Shown: positions 28,870 through 39,261, counted from the stretch's first letter. The stretch is DNA of 64,000 nucleotides from Acinetobacter kookii (GCF_900096895.1 NZ_FMYO01000007.1:89813-153812), one strand, 5' to 3'. A program made the numbers and translations. The notes: generated from the sequence alone by a model not told the origin.

Positions 28870-29571
28870 ATGAAAACATCTATAACACTCCTTTGTTTAT
28901 GCATGTGTACCACGGCAAGTTTTGCAAAAACGGTGACTAATAGCAGCAGTTTAAAGGAACAGGTTGGTTACAGTTTCGGTTACTTAATGGGACGTAGCAA
29001 TGCTGACTCGTTTAAAGATTTAGACTTGGAGGCTTTCATCCTGGGTCTAAAGACAGCCACGCAAGGCGGTAAATCTGCCCTGACCGATGAAGAAATGGCT
29101 CGTGTTTTGAACCAGCATAAAAAGCAGAGTGAAGCAAAACAGCTGATTGAATTAAAACAAAAGGCCGAAACCAATGCCAAAATTGGGGCGGAATTTTTAG
29201 CAGCCAATGCCAAAAAAGAAGGTGTTCAAAGCACCAAATCCGGTTTGCAATATCAGATTTTAAAACAGGGTACAGGAAAATCACCGAAGGCCAATTCCGT
29301 GGTTAAAGTCAATTATGAAGGTCGGCTCATTGATGGAACCGTGTTTGACAGTTCAATCGCCCGGAACCAGCCAGCGGAATTTCAGGTCAGCCAGGTGATT
29401 CAAGGCTGGACGGAAGGCTTACAGCTGATGAAAGAAGGGGCCAAATACCGCTTTTTCATTCCGGCACAGCTGGGCTACGGTCAAATTGGTTCCGGCGATG
29501 TGATTGAACCGAATAGCACCTTGATTTTTGATGTCGAACTGCTTGAAGTATTGCCTAAATCCAGCAAGTAA
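28870..29571 (+). CDS. FKBP-type peptidyl-prolyl cis-trans isomerase, FkpA paralogue
   Basis: A second periplasmic FKBP of 233 residues. It has a cleavable signal peptide (MKTSITLLCLCMCTTASFA, cut before Lys20), FKBP_N helical region (VGYSFGYLMGRSNADSF, about 31-100) and a C-terminal FKBP domain ([46 protein letters not shown]). Strongly similar to its upstream neighbour in the isomerase domain but divergent in the N-terminal part, so this is an old tandem duplication. Role probably outer-membrane protein folding. Confidence 0.92.
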   Translation: MKTSITLLCLCMCTTASFAKTVTNSSSLKEQVGYSFGYLMGRSNADSFKDLDLEAFILGLKTATQGGKSALTDEEMARVLNQHKKQSEAKQLIELKQKAETNAKIGAEFLAANAKKEGVQSTKSGLQYQILKQGTGKSPKANSVVKVNYEGRLIDGTVFDSSIARNQPAEFQVSQVIQGWTEGLQLMKEGAKYRFFIPAQLGYGQIGSGDVIEPNSTLIFDVELLEVLPKSSK

Positions 29572-29929
29572 TCGATCAGCCCCTGTTTCATGTAAAAATA
29601 GCGAGTGAGTTAACCTGACCCCCCCACAGTTAGGGCTGCTCGCCATTTTTAACATGGATGAAATGCATTAGACCATTTGCACTTCATGCTGGCAGAGGTC
29701 ATTCTTTTAAAATCCTGCCGATCTATTTTCTCTTTTGCCACACCCTAGAAATAAGATTAACCCTATATTTATTCAACATTTAGATACATATCCTGGTTAA
29801 TTAAAAGCATGTTTCAATTTATGCAGAATAGTTGCTGCCAAAACTGAACGATCTTGTACAATCATTAAAGAAAATTCATTTCTATCTTTTTAATTTAGAC
29901 ATTTTTTATTTATTACAAGGATCAAATCC
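29572..29929. other. Intergenic region downstream of the FKBP pair
   Basis: No gene. The first part contains an imperfect terminator-like hairpin (29594-29650, separate entry). The remainder is AT-rich and should hold the promoter of the dienelactone-hydrolase-like gene, whose ribosome site (AAGGA) lies at about 29918-29922. No other structure stands out. Confidence 0.5.
29594..29650 (+). terminator. Imperfect terminator-like hairpin
   Basis: AAAAAT-GCGAG at 29594-29605 pairs with CTCGC-ATTTTT at 29639-29650 around one A/C mismatch, and an inner TAACCTG/CAGTTA helix with one bulge supports it. The loop contains a run of seven C. It is the only terminator candidate after the second FKBP gene. 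Confidence 0.5.
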
Positions 29930-30670
29930 ATGGCTCTCAGCATTAAAACTCGCGAAATTCAGTACACCGCGCCAGACGGAACCCAGTTGATTGGATATTT
30001 TGCCGCACCTGAATCAGAGAAACCGCTCGCGGGCATTATTGTTGCGCCAGAATGGTGGGGACGAAACGATTACACCGAACAACGCGCGCGTGAGCTGGCC
30101 GAACATGGTTATGCTGCTTTTGCCATTGATATGTACGGGGATAAAAAAGTCACTACAGCTGTGCCTCAAGCCAGCGAATGGATGATGCAAACCTTTCAAG
30201 ATCCGGAAACAATTGTGACTCGTGCGTCCGCAGGTTTGGCCACATTAGCTGCGCAAGAAGAAGTAAATGCAGATAAACTGGCAGCTATAGGCTTCTGTTA
30301 TGGCGGCAAGGTGGTGCTGGATCTGGCACGTTCCGGTGCCGATTTAAAAGCGGTCGTGACCTTCCATGGCAACTTGACCCCGAAAACTCCTGCACAACCC
30401 GGACAGGTGAAAGCAGAAATTCTGGTGCTCCACGGAGAACTGGACAGCATGGTCAGCCTGGATGATGTAGCTCGCTTTAAAGAAGAGATGCATGCTGCTC
30501 AAGTCGAGCATGAAGTGATCATTTTTGAAGGCTCCAAACATGGCTTTAGCAACCCGCTTGCAGATGAGCGTGCCAAAGCCAATGGTATTGATCTGGGCTA
30601 TAACGCAGCAGCTGAGCAGCAAGGCTTATCTGCCATGTATGAATTATTTAAAACGCGACTTGGTGAATAA
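29930..30670 (+). CDS. Dienelactone hydrolase family protein
   Basis: Alpha/beta-hydrolase of 246 residues with the dienelactone-hydrolase catalytic triad in order: nucleophile Cys123 in GFCYGGK, Asp172 in LHGELDSMV, His204 in KHGFSN. The family hydrolyses enol-lactones in aromatic degradation. No aromatic catabolic genes are near, so the physiological substrate is unknown and a general hydrolase role is as likely. AAGGA upstream supports the ATG. The HIT-family gene follows after 69 bases and may be co-transcribed. Confidence 0.85.
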   Translation: MALSIKTREIQYTAPDGTQLIGYFAAPESEKPLAGIIVAPEWWGRNDYTEQRARELAEHGYAAFAIDMYGDKKVTTAVPQASEWMMQTFQDPETIVTRASAGLATLAAQEEVNADKLAAIGFCYGGKVVLDLARSGADLKAVVTFHGNLTPKTPAQPGQVKAEILVLHGELDSMVSLDDVARFKEEMHAAQVEHEVIIFEGSKHGFSNPLADERAKANGIDLGYNAAAEQQGLSAMYELFKTRLGE

Positions 30671-30739
30671 CAATGAAGGTAAAGATGGCCCTGCTATTTT
30701 TACCCATCCAGTGATGGATCATTTAGAGAGGATACAATA

Positions 30740-31102
30740 ATGACGACAAACAATTGTGTATATTGCAATTTTGATGAATATGACATCATTGATAAGAATG
30801 ATTTCGGTGTAATTTTGCCCGAGCCAAATGCTTTATCTCAAGGTCACTCGGTTATTGTTCCCCTGCGCCATGTCAGCTCTTTTTTTGATATCACCGACAA
30901 AGAACGTAAAAGTCTGATGTCCCTGCTTGAGCTTGCCCGTAATGAGTTGAAGCTACGTTATCATCCTGCCGGCTTTCATATTGGCTTTAATGATGGTGCG
31001 GTGTTTGGTCAGGCTGATGAACATCTGCATATTCACATCATTCCACGCTATGAAGGTCAGACATTGAAGCTTGATGAGCGTTGGGGCATGATCAGCGATT
31101 AA
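30740..31102 (+). CDS. HIT-family protein
   Basis: A 120-residue histidine-triad nucleotide hydrolase or transferase-like protein. The HLHIH triad is at residues 95-99 (QADEHLHIHIIPR). Cys6 and Cys9 near the N-terminus (CVYC) resemble the zinc-binding CxxC of many HIT proteins. The family cleaves nucleoside phosphoramidates or dinucleotide polyphosphates; the true substrate is not known from sequence. A terminator with a UUCG tetraloop follows, separating it from mutY. Confidence 0.87.
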   Translation: MTTNNCVYCNFDEYDIIDKNDFGVILPEPNALSQGHSVIVPLRHVSSFFDITDKERKSLMSLLELARNELKLRYHPAGFHIGFNDGAVFGQADEHLHIHIIPRYEGQTLKLDERWGMISD

Positions 31103-31128
31103 AAATGGATTGTGCGTTATCACTCAAA

Positions 31129-31150
31129 AAATGATGCTTCGGCATCATTT
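31129..31150 (+). terminator. Terminator with UUCG tetraloop
   Basis: Nine-base-pair stem AAATGATGC and GCATCATTT closing a TTCG tetraloop (C-UUCG-G), followed by a T-run. It ends the HIT transcript and argues that mutY starts downstream of it. Confidence 0.9.
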
Positions 31151-31225
31151 TTTTTGCTTCGGACAACGCCGCAGTACTGGGCAATTTTCGTTATACTATT
31201 CATCTATTCCCACGCTACGGTTCAC

Positions 31226-32260
31226 ATGTCACAGTTTTCTTTTGCCGATGCCCTGCTTTCCTGGTTTGACGTTCATGGCCGTCATGATTTGCCCTGGCAA
31301 ATCGCGGATGATCCCTACAAGGTCTGGGTTTCTGAAATTATGTTGCAGCAAACTCAAGTGAAAACCGTGCTGCAATATTTCGAGCGTTTTATCGAACGCT
31401 TTCCGACGGTAGCAGATTTAGGACAGGCCAGTTGGGATGATGTAGCCCCGTATTGGGCAGGTCTGGGGTATTATGCCCGCGCCCGACATTTGCATAAAGC
31501 GGCGGGAATGGTGGCTGGTCGAGGTCATTTTCCAGCGACATTAGAAGAATGGATTGAACTTCCCGGAATTGGCCCATCCACTGCCGGGGCACTGATGTCC
31601 CTCGGTTTGCGTCAGTACGGCGTAATTATGGATGGCAATGTCAAACGGGTATTGGCGCGTTTCTTTGCCATTGAAGATGACCTGTCCAAACCAGTGCATG
31701 AACGTGCCATGTGGCAACTGGCAGAACAGTTGTGCCCGGTTGAGCGCAATCATGACTATACCCAGGCGATTATGGATCTGGGGGCAACCATCTGTACACC
31801 GAAAAAACCCTTGTGTTTATATTGCCCGATGCAGCAGCACTGCAAGGCCCATCAACAGGGACTGAAAACCGAGCTGCCGTTTAAAAAAGCCAAAAAACCT
31901 GTTCCGCTAAAATCAGCGCAAGTTTTGCTGATTCAGTCTGATGATCAATGGTTATGGCAACAACGCCCCAATAGTGGCTTATGGGGTGGTTTGTGGTGCC
32001 TGCCGATTATCGAAGATCCTGCCGAATTTGAACGACTGTGCCAATCTTTAGGTTTAAAAAAAGTGATTCAACGTGCGCAAATCACGCATAGTTTTACTCA
32101 TTTTACCTGGCAACTGGAAGCCTTGTGTTTTGAAGTCGATACTGACCAGCAAGAACATCTTGCGATTGAACTGAATGGCAGCTGGTTAAGCCCACAAAGC
32201 GCAACTGCAATGGGCCTGCCCACTGCGATGAAAAAATTGATCTCTGCAGTAAATTTATGA
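31226..32260 (+). CDS. mutY: Adenine DNA glycosylase MutY
   Basis: Removes A mispaired with 8-oxoguanine in base-excision repair. 344 residues from the ATG at 31226 (MSQFSFADALL); the open frame extends upstream across the HIT terminator, so the longer start at 31112 is rejected. Catalytic Glu37 (VSEIMLQQTQ), helix-hairpin-helix LPGIGPSTAGAL, catalytic Asp136 (IMDGNVKRVL), and the [4Fe-4S] ligands Cys190, 197, 200 and 206 (C-x6-C-x2-C-x5-C). The C-terminal 120 residues form the NUDIX-like 8-oxoG recognition domain. Confidence 0.96.
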   Translation: MSQFSFADALLSWFDVHGRHDLPWQIADDPYKVWVSEIMLQQTQVKTVLQYFERFIERFPTVADLGQASWDDVAPYWAGLGYYARARHLHKAAGMVAGRGHFPATLEEWIELPGIGPSTAGALMSLGLRQYGVIMDGNVKRVLARFFAIEDDLSKPVHERAMWQLAEQLCPVERNHDYTQAIMDLGATICTPKKPLCLYCPMQQHCKAHQQGLKTELPFKKAKKPVPLKSAQVLLIQSDDQWLWQQRPNSGLWGGLWCLPIIEDPAEFERLCQSLGLKKVIQRAQITHSFTHFTWQLEALCFEVDTDQQEHLAIELNGSWLSPQSATAMGLPTAMKKLISAVNL

Positions 32261-32321
32261 GATAGTCAGGCACTGTAGTTCGAATAATTTCATATAGATT
32301 AGAATGAAAAAAGGATGAACA

Positions 32322-32864
32322 GTGCTACGTTTTATTTCAACCTTATTGTTGGGTTTTAGCATTTTGTGGATTGCGGCATGTACCTCGACACCGCATAAAC
32401 CTTCTACTTCCCCCCTCCCCCCGGCTCAGGTGCAAAAGCTGAAAAGTATGCAGCTGAACGCGTCATTACCTATTCCGGTAAAGAATATCAAAGCCAGACA
32501 GCTAAAGGATACCTGGGGAGCTTCGCGCAGTCATGGCCGCACCCATGAAGGCATTGATATTATGGCTCCACGTGGAACAAAAGTTCTGAGTGCAACAGAA
32601 GGTCTCATTGCCGACTTACGCAATAACAATTTGGGTGGTAAAGTGGTTTGGATTCTGGGACCGGGTGGAACCTGGCATTACTATGCCCATCTTGATGAGC
32701 ATAAACGCGGCCTAAGTGTCGGCGATTATGTCAAAAAAGGTGATCTGATTGGTTATGTCGGCAATACCGGCAATGCACGCCATACGGCACCGCATTTACA
32801 CTATGGCATTTACCTGGAGGGTAAGGGTCGTGGTGTGGTCAATCCCTATCCTTATTTACGTTAA
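32322..32864 (+). CDS. M23-family peptidase lipoprotein
   Basis: A 180-residue lipoprotein starting at GTG with AAGGA upstream at 32311. The signal peptide ends IAAC with lipidated Cys20. A short linker leads to a LytM/M23 domain (about 65-178) with all zinc and catalytic residues: His75 and Asp79 (HEGID), His123 (YAHL), His158 and His160 (HLH). It therefore looks like an active endopeptidase acting on peptidoglycan peptide cross-links, unlike the degenerate EnvC/NlpD activators. No LysM domain. Confidence 0.88.
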   Translation: MLRFISTLLLGFSILWIAACTSTPHKPSTSPLPPAQVQKLKSMQLNASLPIPVKNIKARQLKDTWGASRSHGRTHEGIDIMAPRGTKVLSATEGLIADLRNNNLGGKVVWILGPGGTWHYYAHLDEHKRGLSVGDYVKKGDLIGYVGNTGNARHTAPHLHYGIYLEGKGRGVVNPYPYLR

Positions 32865-32881
32865 TTTTTTAGGAACTATTC

Positions 32882-33127
32882 ATGTCAGAAGCGTTGATCA
32901 ATCGTTTGGTCGAATTTGCTGAATCAGGCAATCAACAAAAAATTGTGTTGGCGGGACAAACCCATCAAGGCTGGGTGATGGAAATTACCGAAGAAGCGCT
33001 TTTGATCAGCACCGGTTTTGCAGAAAAAACGGGTAAAGACATGTGGATTCAGTTCACTGACTTACCGCAAGCCGAACTGTATTACTGGGATAACCAGCAC
33101 GATCAATGGACTGAATTTAAGCTATAA
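32882..33127 (+). CDS. Conserved small protein of unknown function
   Basis: 81 residues, acidic, no signal peptide, no membrane span, no cysteines. The predicted strands (KIVLAGQTHQGWVMEI, ALLISTGFAEK, MWIQFTDL) suggest a small beta-rich fold. It starts 18 bases after the M23 gene and 21 bases before tag, so the three are probably one operon. I do not recognise a family. Confidence 0.7.
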   Translation: MSEALINRLVEFAESGNQQKIVLAGQTHQGWVMEITEEALLISTGFAEKTGKDMWIQFTDLPQAELYYWDNQHDQWTEFKL

Positions 33128-33147
33128 GTGCTTAAGGAGTATCAGAA

Positions 33148-33732
33148 ATGTCGATTCAACGCTGTGGCTGGTGCTCGAATGATCCACTGTATATGGCCTA
33201 CCATGATCATGAGTGGGGCAAAGCCAGTCATGATGAGGCGCATTTATTTGAAATGCTGTGCCTGGAAGGACAGCAGGCCGGTTTGTCCTGGATTACCGTG
33301 CTGAGAAAGCGTGAAGCTTACCGTGAACATTTCTTTCAATTTCCGATAGCCAAGATCGCCCAGTTTAGTGATGCAGAGCTGGAAAGTAAGCTCCAGGATG
33401 CCAGCCTGATCCGGCACATCGGCAAGCTCAAAGCTATTCGTGAGAATGCCATGGCCTGGCAGTATTTAAGCCAAGAACTAAAACCACAACAAATGAATGT
33501 CAGAGACTGGTTATGGAGCTTTGTTGAATATCACACCCTATACAATGATGTGCCCAATTATCGTCAGGCACCGGCCCAAACCGACATCAGCCTTGCACTA
33601 TCCAAAGCTTTAAAAAAGAAAGGCTTTAAATTTGTAGGACCCACTACTTGCTATGCTTTTATGCAGGCTGTGGGGATGGTCGATGATCATGAAAACCATT
33701 GCTCTTTTAAAACAGGTTCATCATTAAAATGA
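33148..33732 (+). CDS. tag: DNA-3-methyladenine glycosylase I
   Basis: Excises 3-methyladenine from alkylated DNA. 194 residues with the Tag zinc site: Cys6 and His19 (CGWC...YHDHEWG) at the N-terminus and His181 and Cys185 (HENHC) at the C-terminus. LEGQQAGLSWITVL near residue 40 is the base-recognition helix with the conserved Glu and Trp. AAGGAG lies at 33133. Closely spaced with the small unknown gene and the downstream dehydrogenase. Confidence 0.94.
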   Translation: MSIQRCGWCSNDPLYMAYHDHEWGKASHDEAHLFEMLCLEGQQAGLSWITVLRKREAYREHFFQFPIAKIAQFSDAELESKLQDASLIRHIGKLKAIRENAMAWQYLSQELKPQQMNVRDWLWSFVEYHTLYNDVPNYRQAPAQTDISLALSKALKKKGFKFVGPTTCYAFMQAVGMVDDHENHCSFKTGSSLK

Positions 33733-33750
33733 TCAGGAAAGGATTTTTCC

Positions 33751-34773
33751 ATGAGTAATAATATTATCCATGCTTATGCAGCCATGCAGGCAGGTGCAGC
33801 ACTTGAACCCTATCAGTTTGATGCCGGAGAACTGCAGTCGCATCAGGTTGAAGTTAAAGTTGAATACTGCGGTTTATGCCATTCCGACATTTCAGTAATC
33901 AATAATGACTGGAAGTCTTCGGTTTATCCCGTGGTGGCCGGGCATGAAATTATCGGCACCATTGTACAGCTGGGTTCAGAAGCCAAAGGCCTGAAAGTGG
34001 GACAGCGCGTGGGCATCGGCTGGACAGCAGAAAGTTGCCAGTATTGCGATCCCTGCGTATCGGGTCAGCAAGTGCTGTGTAGCGGTGAAAAAAAAGCGAC
34101 CATTGTAGGCCATGCCGGTGGATTTGCCGACAAAGTCCGTGCCGGCTGGCAATGGGTGATTCCCCTGCCCGAAGATCTGGATCCTGAAAGTGCTGGACCG
34201 CTACTCTGTGGTGGTATTACCGTATTTGATCCGATTCTAAAACATCAAATTCAAGCCATACATCATGTGGGTGTGATCGGGATTGGCGGCCTGGGTCATA
34301 TGGCAATCAAACTGCTAAAAGCCTGGGGCTGTGAAATTACCGCCTTTACTTCAAATTTGGACAAAACTGAAGAGCTTAAGGCCATGGGTGCAGATCATGT
34401 GGTGAATAGCCGGGATCTTCAAGCCATTAAATCACAACGAGGCAAGTTTGATTTACTACTCAGCACAGTCAACGTGACCTTGGACTGGCAAGCTTACCTT
34501 GCTACTCTTGCGCCAAACGGTACCGTGCATATGCTGGGGCTTCCCCTGGAACCCATGCAGATCTCGGCCGGCACATTGATTGGTGGTGCAAAATCCGTGA
34601 CCGGTTCCCCTACAGGCTCCCCTGCGGCACTACGCCAATTACTGAAGTTTGCAGCGCGTAAAAATATTGCACCGCAAACTGAAGTTTTTCCAATGTCACA
34701 GCTCAATCAAGCCATTGAACATCTCCATTCGGGTCAGGCCCGTTACCGGATTGTACTCAAAGCGGATTTCTAG
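33751..34773 (+). CDS. Zinc-dependent alcohol dehydrogenase, YahK/CAD-like
   Basis: A 340-residue medium-chain dehydrogenase. Catalytic zinc ligands are Cys43 (CGLCHSD) and His65 (GHEIIG). The structural zinc is held by Cys96, 99, 102 and 110. The Rossmann fold [12 protein letters not shown] lies near 175-187. The pattern is that of YahK/AdhC broad-range NADPH aldehyde reductases of the cinnamyl-alcohol-dehydrogenase branch. Probable role: reduction of aldehydes to alcohols in the cytosol; substrate unknown. It follows tag by 18 bases and ends before a strong terminator. Confidence 0.88.
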   Translation: MSNNIIHAYAAMQAGAALEPYQFDAGELQSHQVEVKVEYCGLCHSDISVINNDWKSSVYPVVAGHEIIGTIVQLGSEAKGLKVGQRVGIGWTAESCQYCDPCVSGQQVLCSGEKKATIVGHAGGFADKVRAGWQWVIPLPEDLDPESAGPLLCGGITVFDPILKHQIQAIHHVGVIGIGGLGHMAIKLLKAWGCEITAFTSNLDKTEELKAMGADHVVNSRDLQAIKSQRGKFDLLLSTVNVTLDWQAYLATLAPNGTVHMLGLPLEPMQISAGTLIGGAKSVTGSPTGSPAALRQLLKFAARKNIAPQTEVFPMSQLNQAIEHLHSGQARYRIVLKADF

Positions 34774-34805
34774 TTCATTTTTCAATTTAATTTTCACTTA
34801 AATCC

Positions 34806-34837
34806 AATCTGCCAAGAGCAATCGTGCTTGGCAGATT
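34806..34837 (+). terminator. Terminator after the alcohol dehydrogenase gene
   Basis: Eleven-base-pair perfect stem AATCTGCCAAG and CTTGGCAGATT with a ten-base loop, followed by TTTATT. It separates the dehydrogenase from the converging LysR gene. Confidence 0.85.
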
Positions 34838-34871
34838 TTTATTCATTCTGACAAATTAGTCGTTAAGTCAC

Positions 34872-35762
34872 TTATAAATATACGGCCAGTTTTTGTGCCA
34901 GAAATTCGATAAATAAGCGCACCCTTTTCGGCAGATGTTCTTGTCGATAGTACACTGCATGGATGTTCTGATAATACAGACGAATTTGGTCTTCAAATAA
35001 GGCCTTCAGGTGACCAGCCTGTAAATCATCTTCGACCAAAAAACGCGACAAACAGGTTATGCCCAAGCCTTGTAAAGCCAGTTGCCGGACCGTTTCTCCA
35101 TTTGAGGCTTTTATTTTGGGATGAACAATCAAATCTTCACCATTCAACTGAACCGGCCAGGTATTTAAATGCGTCGGCTGGCTAAAACCCAGTAAAGCAT
35201 GCTGGGATAAATCTGCTGGAGATTGCGGTACTCCATGTTGTTCCAGGTAAACAGGGCTCGCCACAATATACAGGCGGCTGCGGCATAATAACTTGGCATG
35301 TAAACTTGAATCGTGCAGTTCTCCAAACCGGATCGCGACATCGGTTTTATGCTCCAGTAAATCAATCACCTGATCATGATTATTCAGTTCAATTTCGATG
35401 TTGGGATATTGCTGCATAAACTCCTGCATCAGCGGCACAATGACATGCAAGATAAAAGGGGTCGCAGAGTCTATCCGAATCCGTCCCGAAGTATCGCTAT
35501 CAGATTTTAGCAAGGCATCTTCAGCTTCGGCCAAATCGTTTAAAATTTTACGGGCTTTTTCCAGAAATAGTTGCCCTTCCTGGGTCAATTTCAACTTGCG
35601 TGTGGTACGTTCCAGCAAGGTCACATTGAGCTTATTCTCCAGACGTTGCAAAGCTCGACTCACCCCGGATGTGGTTTGTCCCAGACGCTCGGCTGCCATC
35701 ACAATCGAGCCACTATCGACAATAGTCACAAAAGCGTGGAGTTCTTCAATGGTCGATTTCAT
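34872..35762 (-). CDS. LysR-family transcriptional regulator
   Basis: 296 residues. The N-terminal winged HTH (residues about 4-62: LHAFVTIVDSGSIVMAAERLGQTTSGVSRALQRLE) is followed by the periplasmic-binding-like effector domain (about 90-290). It belongs to the CrgA/DsdC-like group with TPFILHVIVPLMQEFMQQYPNIEIEL. It converges on the alcohol dehydrogenase gene; its own upstream side is a non-coding gap before the START gene, so its target cannot be inferred from divergence. Confidence 0.9.
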   Translation of the reverse strand: MKSTIEELHAFVTIVDSGSIVMAAERLGQTTSGVSRALQRLENKLNVTLLERTTRKLKLTQEGQLFLEKARKILNDLAEAEDALLKSDSDTSGRIRIDSATPFILHVIVPLMQEFMQQYPNIEIELNNHDQVIDLLEHKTDVAIRFGELHDSSLHAKLLCRSRLYIVASPVYLEQHGVPQSPADLSQHALLGFSQPTHLNTWPVQLNGEDLIVHPKIKASNGETVRQLALQGLGITCLSRFLVEDDLQAGHLKALFEDQIRLYYQNIHAVYYRQEHLPKRVRLFIEFLAQKLAVYL

Positions 35763-35990
35763 CTTCCACTCATGTATTGATTATTCATCAATAATATTGT
35801 GCAAAGTAATGTATTTTTTAACAACAATAAACCTTTAAAATCACGTTCATCTTCAAAATTTAAAGATTGTATACATCCAGCAATCCATCGCTTGCATTGG
35901 CATTCAATAGTTACGGACCAGCCACCTTTGCCCTAGCTCACTGCTGTAAAGCAGGAGATGATCCATCCTGTTCATAAAATATATTTAGAA

Positions 35991-36015
35991 AAAAGTCCGC
36001 ACAATGCGGACTTTT
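35991..36015 (-). terminator. Terminator of the START-domain gene
   Basis: Eleven-base-pair perfect stem AAAAGTCCGCA and TGCGGACTTTT with a three-base loop, with T-runs on both sides (bidirectional form). It lies just after the stop of the leftward gene at 36027. Confidence 0.88.
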
Positions 36016-36026
36016 TAGTTTTTTAA

Positions 36027-36671
36027 TTAGCGTAATGCTTCAGGCAACAGCGGAATACTCGAGGGTTTGGCCAGTTCAGCTTTCATCTTTTGCAGCATCT
36101 GATAAGGCTGCTGCTGTACAAACATATTCACAAAGGTTAAAGGAATAGAACCTTCAGGGTTGGCATAACCATACGTGGAAACTTTGACTTTGTTATTGGC
36201 TAATTTCTGAAAAGTCCAATCGCCTTCATAATGGGTTAAACGTACATAATTCGGATTTTTGGCATACGCTTTATCAACCGCTTTATTTTTAATGGTGATC
36301 ATGCCTTGAGCATCTTTCATCATTTTGCCTTGCACCACCAGATCACGATCTTTCAGCGGGAAAGGAAAATCCAGCACCATATACAATAAAAATTCGCCTT
36401 TTTTGTCATCCCGGGAAAGAACCTTAATACTGCCCATATACGGCACCCATTTCACCGCATGGTCGACATCCAGAATCAGACCAACGGCCTTTTCAAAAGG
36501 CGTATCGTAGGTGGTTTCAGCTTTATATAAAAATACCGGGTTCTGGCTGTTTTGATAGGTCCAGACCTTAATATTATTTTTGTTAATACTGAGTTTGGCA
36601 TTATCCACAGGTTTAGCTTGCGCAGTAGCAAGCATTGCTACTGCACAGGCCATCAATATCACTTTTTTCAT
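36027..36671 (-). CDS. Periplasmic START-domain protein
   Basis: A 214-residue exported protein: signal peptide MKKVILMACAVAMLATAQA cut before Lys20, followed by a START/polyketide-cyclase-like lipid-binding fold (about residues 35-205) with ETTYDTPFEKAVGLILDVDHAVKWVPYMGSIKVL and PFPLKDRDLVVQGKM. The family binds hydrophobic ligands, and no ligand is known for this bacterial group. It lies downstream of dapB with a 60-base gap and may be co-transcribed. Confidence 0.82.
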   Translation of the reverse strand: MKKVILMACAVAMLATAQAKPVDNAKLSINKNNIKVWTYQNSQNPVFLYKAETTYDTPFEKAVGLILDVDHAVKWVPYMGSIKVLSRDDKKGEFLLYMVLDFPFPLKDRDLVVQGKMMKDAQGMITIKNKAVDKAYAKNPNYVRLTHYEGDWTFQKLANNKVKVSTYGYANPEGSIPLTFVNMFVQQQPYQMLQKMKAELAKPSSIPLLPEALR

Positions 36672-36731
36672 TCCATTGTGCTTCTTATTTTAATTTTGCT
36701 AGATATTGTTATAAATGATTTTAACGATTTT

Positions 36732-37574
<843 letters not shown>

Positions 37575-37836
37575 TTAAATTGTTCTTACTATATCAAAAC
37601 TATGTACCGAGACTAAGTTTCAGCCTGAAATTTTTTATTTAAAAAGAAATCGGTCATGACGAATGTTTATGCCAAAGTACGATGACGATGTAATGGCTCA
37701 ACCCCGACCGGTTGCTATATTGAAAGTTCAGCATTAAAAATAAATGATTTTGCTGCTGATTTTCATCTCCCTGTAAACATCACTGCGCAGACTACGCAAC
37801 ACGAGTGATCAAAAGATGAATTATAAGGAAATCAAC

Positions 37837-38085
37837 ATGCATTCAAAAAAAATCGCGTTAACCGTTTTTATGGCAACCATCGTCAGCACAGCGTGGGCAG
37901 AACCGGCAATCCAAGCAGGAGATACTTTGGAAAGCCTGTCAAAAGTCAAAATAAATATTCGTACCCATAGCTCTACACCGGCTCAAGCTGAAACTAATCA
38001 GGCAGCGACCAAGCAAGAACCGGCTGGCGAAGCAGCAGCGCCATTGGTCGATGTCGAAGCTATTGACAAACCAATCACCGAATAA
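37837..38085 (+). CDS. Small secreted protein of unknown function
   Basis: 82 residues from the ATG at 37837, which has AAGGA upstream; an ATG seven codons earlier has none. Signal peptide MHSKKIALTVFMATIVSTAWA precedes a mature part of about 60 residues rich in Ala, Thr and Glu with no cysteine and little predicted structure. No family recognised. It is convergent with dnaJ and shares a bidirectional terminator with it. Confidence 0.65.
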   Translation: MHSKKIALTVFMATIVSTAWAEPAIQAGDTLESLSKVKINIRTHSSTPAQAETNQAATKQEPAGEAAAPLVDVEAIDKPITE

Positions 38086-38094
38086 GCGCTTATA

Positions 38095-38133
38095 AAAAAA
38101 AGGGGGGAATATTCAATATTCCCCCCTTTTTTT
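38095..38133. terminator. Bidirectional terminator between the small secreted gene and dnaJ
   Basis: A near-perfect palindrome: A-run, GGGGGG, AATATT, a one-base centre, AATATT, CCCCCC, T-run. It works on both strands for the two converging genes. Confidence 0.93.
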
Positions 38134-38148
38134 AAACTGTGTCTGAAA

Positions 38149-39261
38149 TTAATCAAACAGACCGAAGAACGATTTTTTCTTAGGCGATGATTTGCTGTCA
38201 TCACCATCCATCGTTTCTTGCAATTCTTTTAACAACTCACGTTGACGTGCAGTCAAATTGACTGGTGTTTCTACCACTACGCGGCAAAGCAAGTCACCCT
38301 GCATGCTGGTACGTACCGGTTTCACCCCTTTACCACGCAAGCGGAACAGTTTGCCGGTTTGAGTTCCCTCAGGAATTTTCAGGCTGACACGGCCATCCAG
38401 GGTTGGAATCTGGATTTCTTTACCCAAGGCAGCATCGGCAATGCTGACTGGCACATCCATATACAGGTCTGCACCGTCACGCTGGAAAATTTCATGCTCG
38501 CGCACGACCACTTCTACGTATAAGTCACCGGACTGACCATCACGAATCGCCTCACCCTTACCGCTTAAACGTACGCGGTCGCCGTTATCCACCCCTGCAG
38601 GAATGGTCACTTCAAGGGTTTGCTGACGGTCTTTTACGCCTGAACCATGACAAGTGTTACACGGGTTCTTGATGATTTTGCCTTGACCGCGACAGGTGCT
38701 ACAGGTTTGCTGAACAGAGAAGAAACCTTGCTGCATACGCACTTGACCTGCACCATGACAGGTTTTACAGGTTTCAACATCATTCGGGTTTTTAGAACCT
38801 TTACCATCACAAGTCTCACACGGTGCCGGTGCGGTAAAAGTAATGGTTTTTTTCACGCCTTTGACCGCTTCTTCAAGCGTCAATTCCATCACATAGCGCA
38901 GGTCTGATCCGCGGCGTGCACGTTGCTGGCCACGGCCACCACCGCCACCGAATGCGCCACCAAAGATGTCGCCAAACTGACTAAAGATGTCTTCTGCGCT
39001 GAAACCGCCACCGAAGCCACCACCGCCCATGCCGCCTTCAAAAGCGTTATGCCCCATACGGTCATACATGCTGCGTTTTTCGCTATCCGATAAAATTTCA
39101 TAAGCTTCAGCAGCTTCTTTAAATTTTTCTTCAGCTTCAGGGCTGTCCGGGTTACGGTCTGGATGATATTTCATCGCCAACTTACGGTAGGCTTTTTTAA
39201 TTTCATCATCACTAGCGGTTTTAGCGACGCCCAAAACCTCATAATAATCACGTTTAGCCAT
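38149..39261 (-). CDS. dnaJ: Chaperone DnaJ
   Basis: Hsp40 co-chaperone that delivers substrates to DnaK and stimulates its ATPase. 370 residues: J-domain with HPD (YHPDRNP, about 31-35), Gly/Phe-rich linker (about 75-110), zinc domain with four CxxCxGxG repeats ([32 protein letters not shown]) and the C-terminal substrate-binding domain. Complete. dnaK is not adjacent in this window, as expected if it lies elsewhere. Confidence 0.97.
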   Translation of the reverse strand: MAKRDYYEVLGVAKTASDDEIKKAYRKLAMKYHPDRNPDSPEAEEKFKEAAEAYEILSDSEKRSMYDRMGHNAFEGGMGGGGFGGGFSAEDIFSQFGDIFGGAFGGGGGRGQQRARRGSDLRYVMELTLEEAVKGVKKTITFTAPAPCETCDGKGSKNPNDVETCKTCHGAGQVRMQQGFFSVQQTCSTCRGQGKIIKNPCNTCHGSGVKDRQQTLEVTIPAGVDNGDRVRLSGKGEAIRDGQSGDLYVEVVVREHEIFQRDGADLYMDVPVSIADAALGKEIQIPTLDGRVSLKIPEGTQTGKLFRLRGKGVKPVRTSMQGDLLCRVVVETPVNLTARQRELLKELQETMDGDDSKSSPKKKSFFGLFD

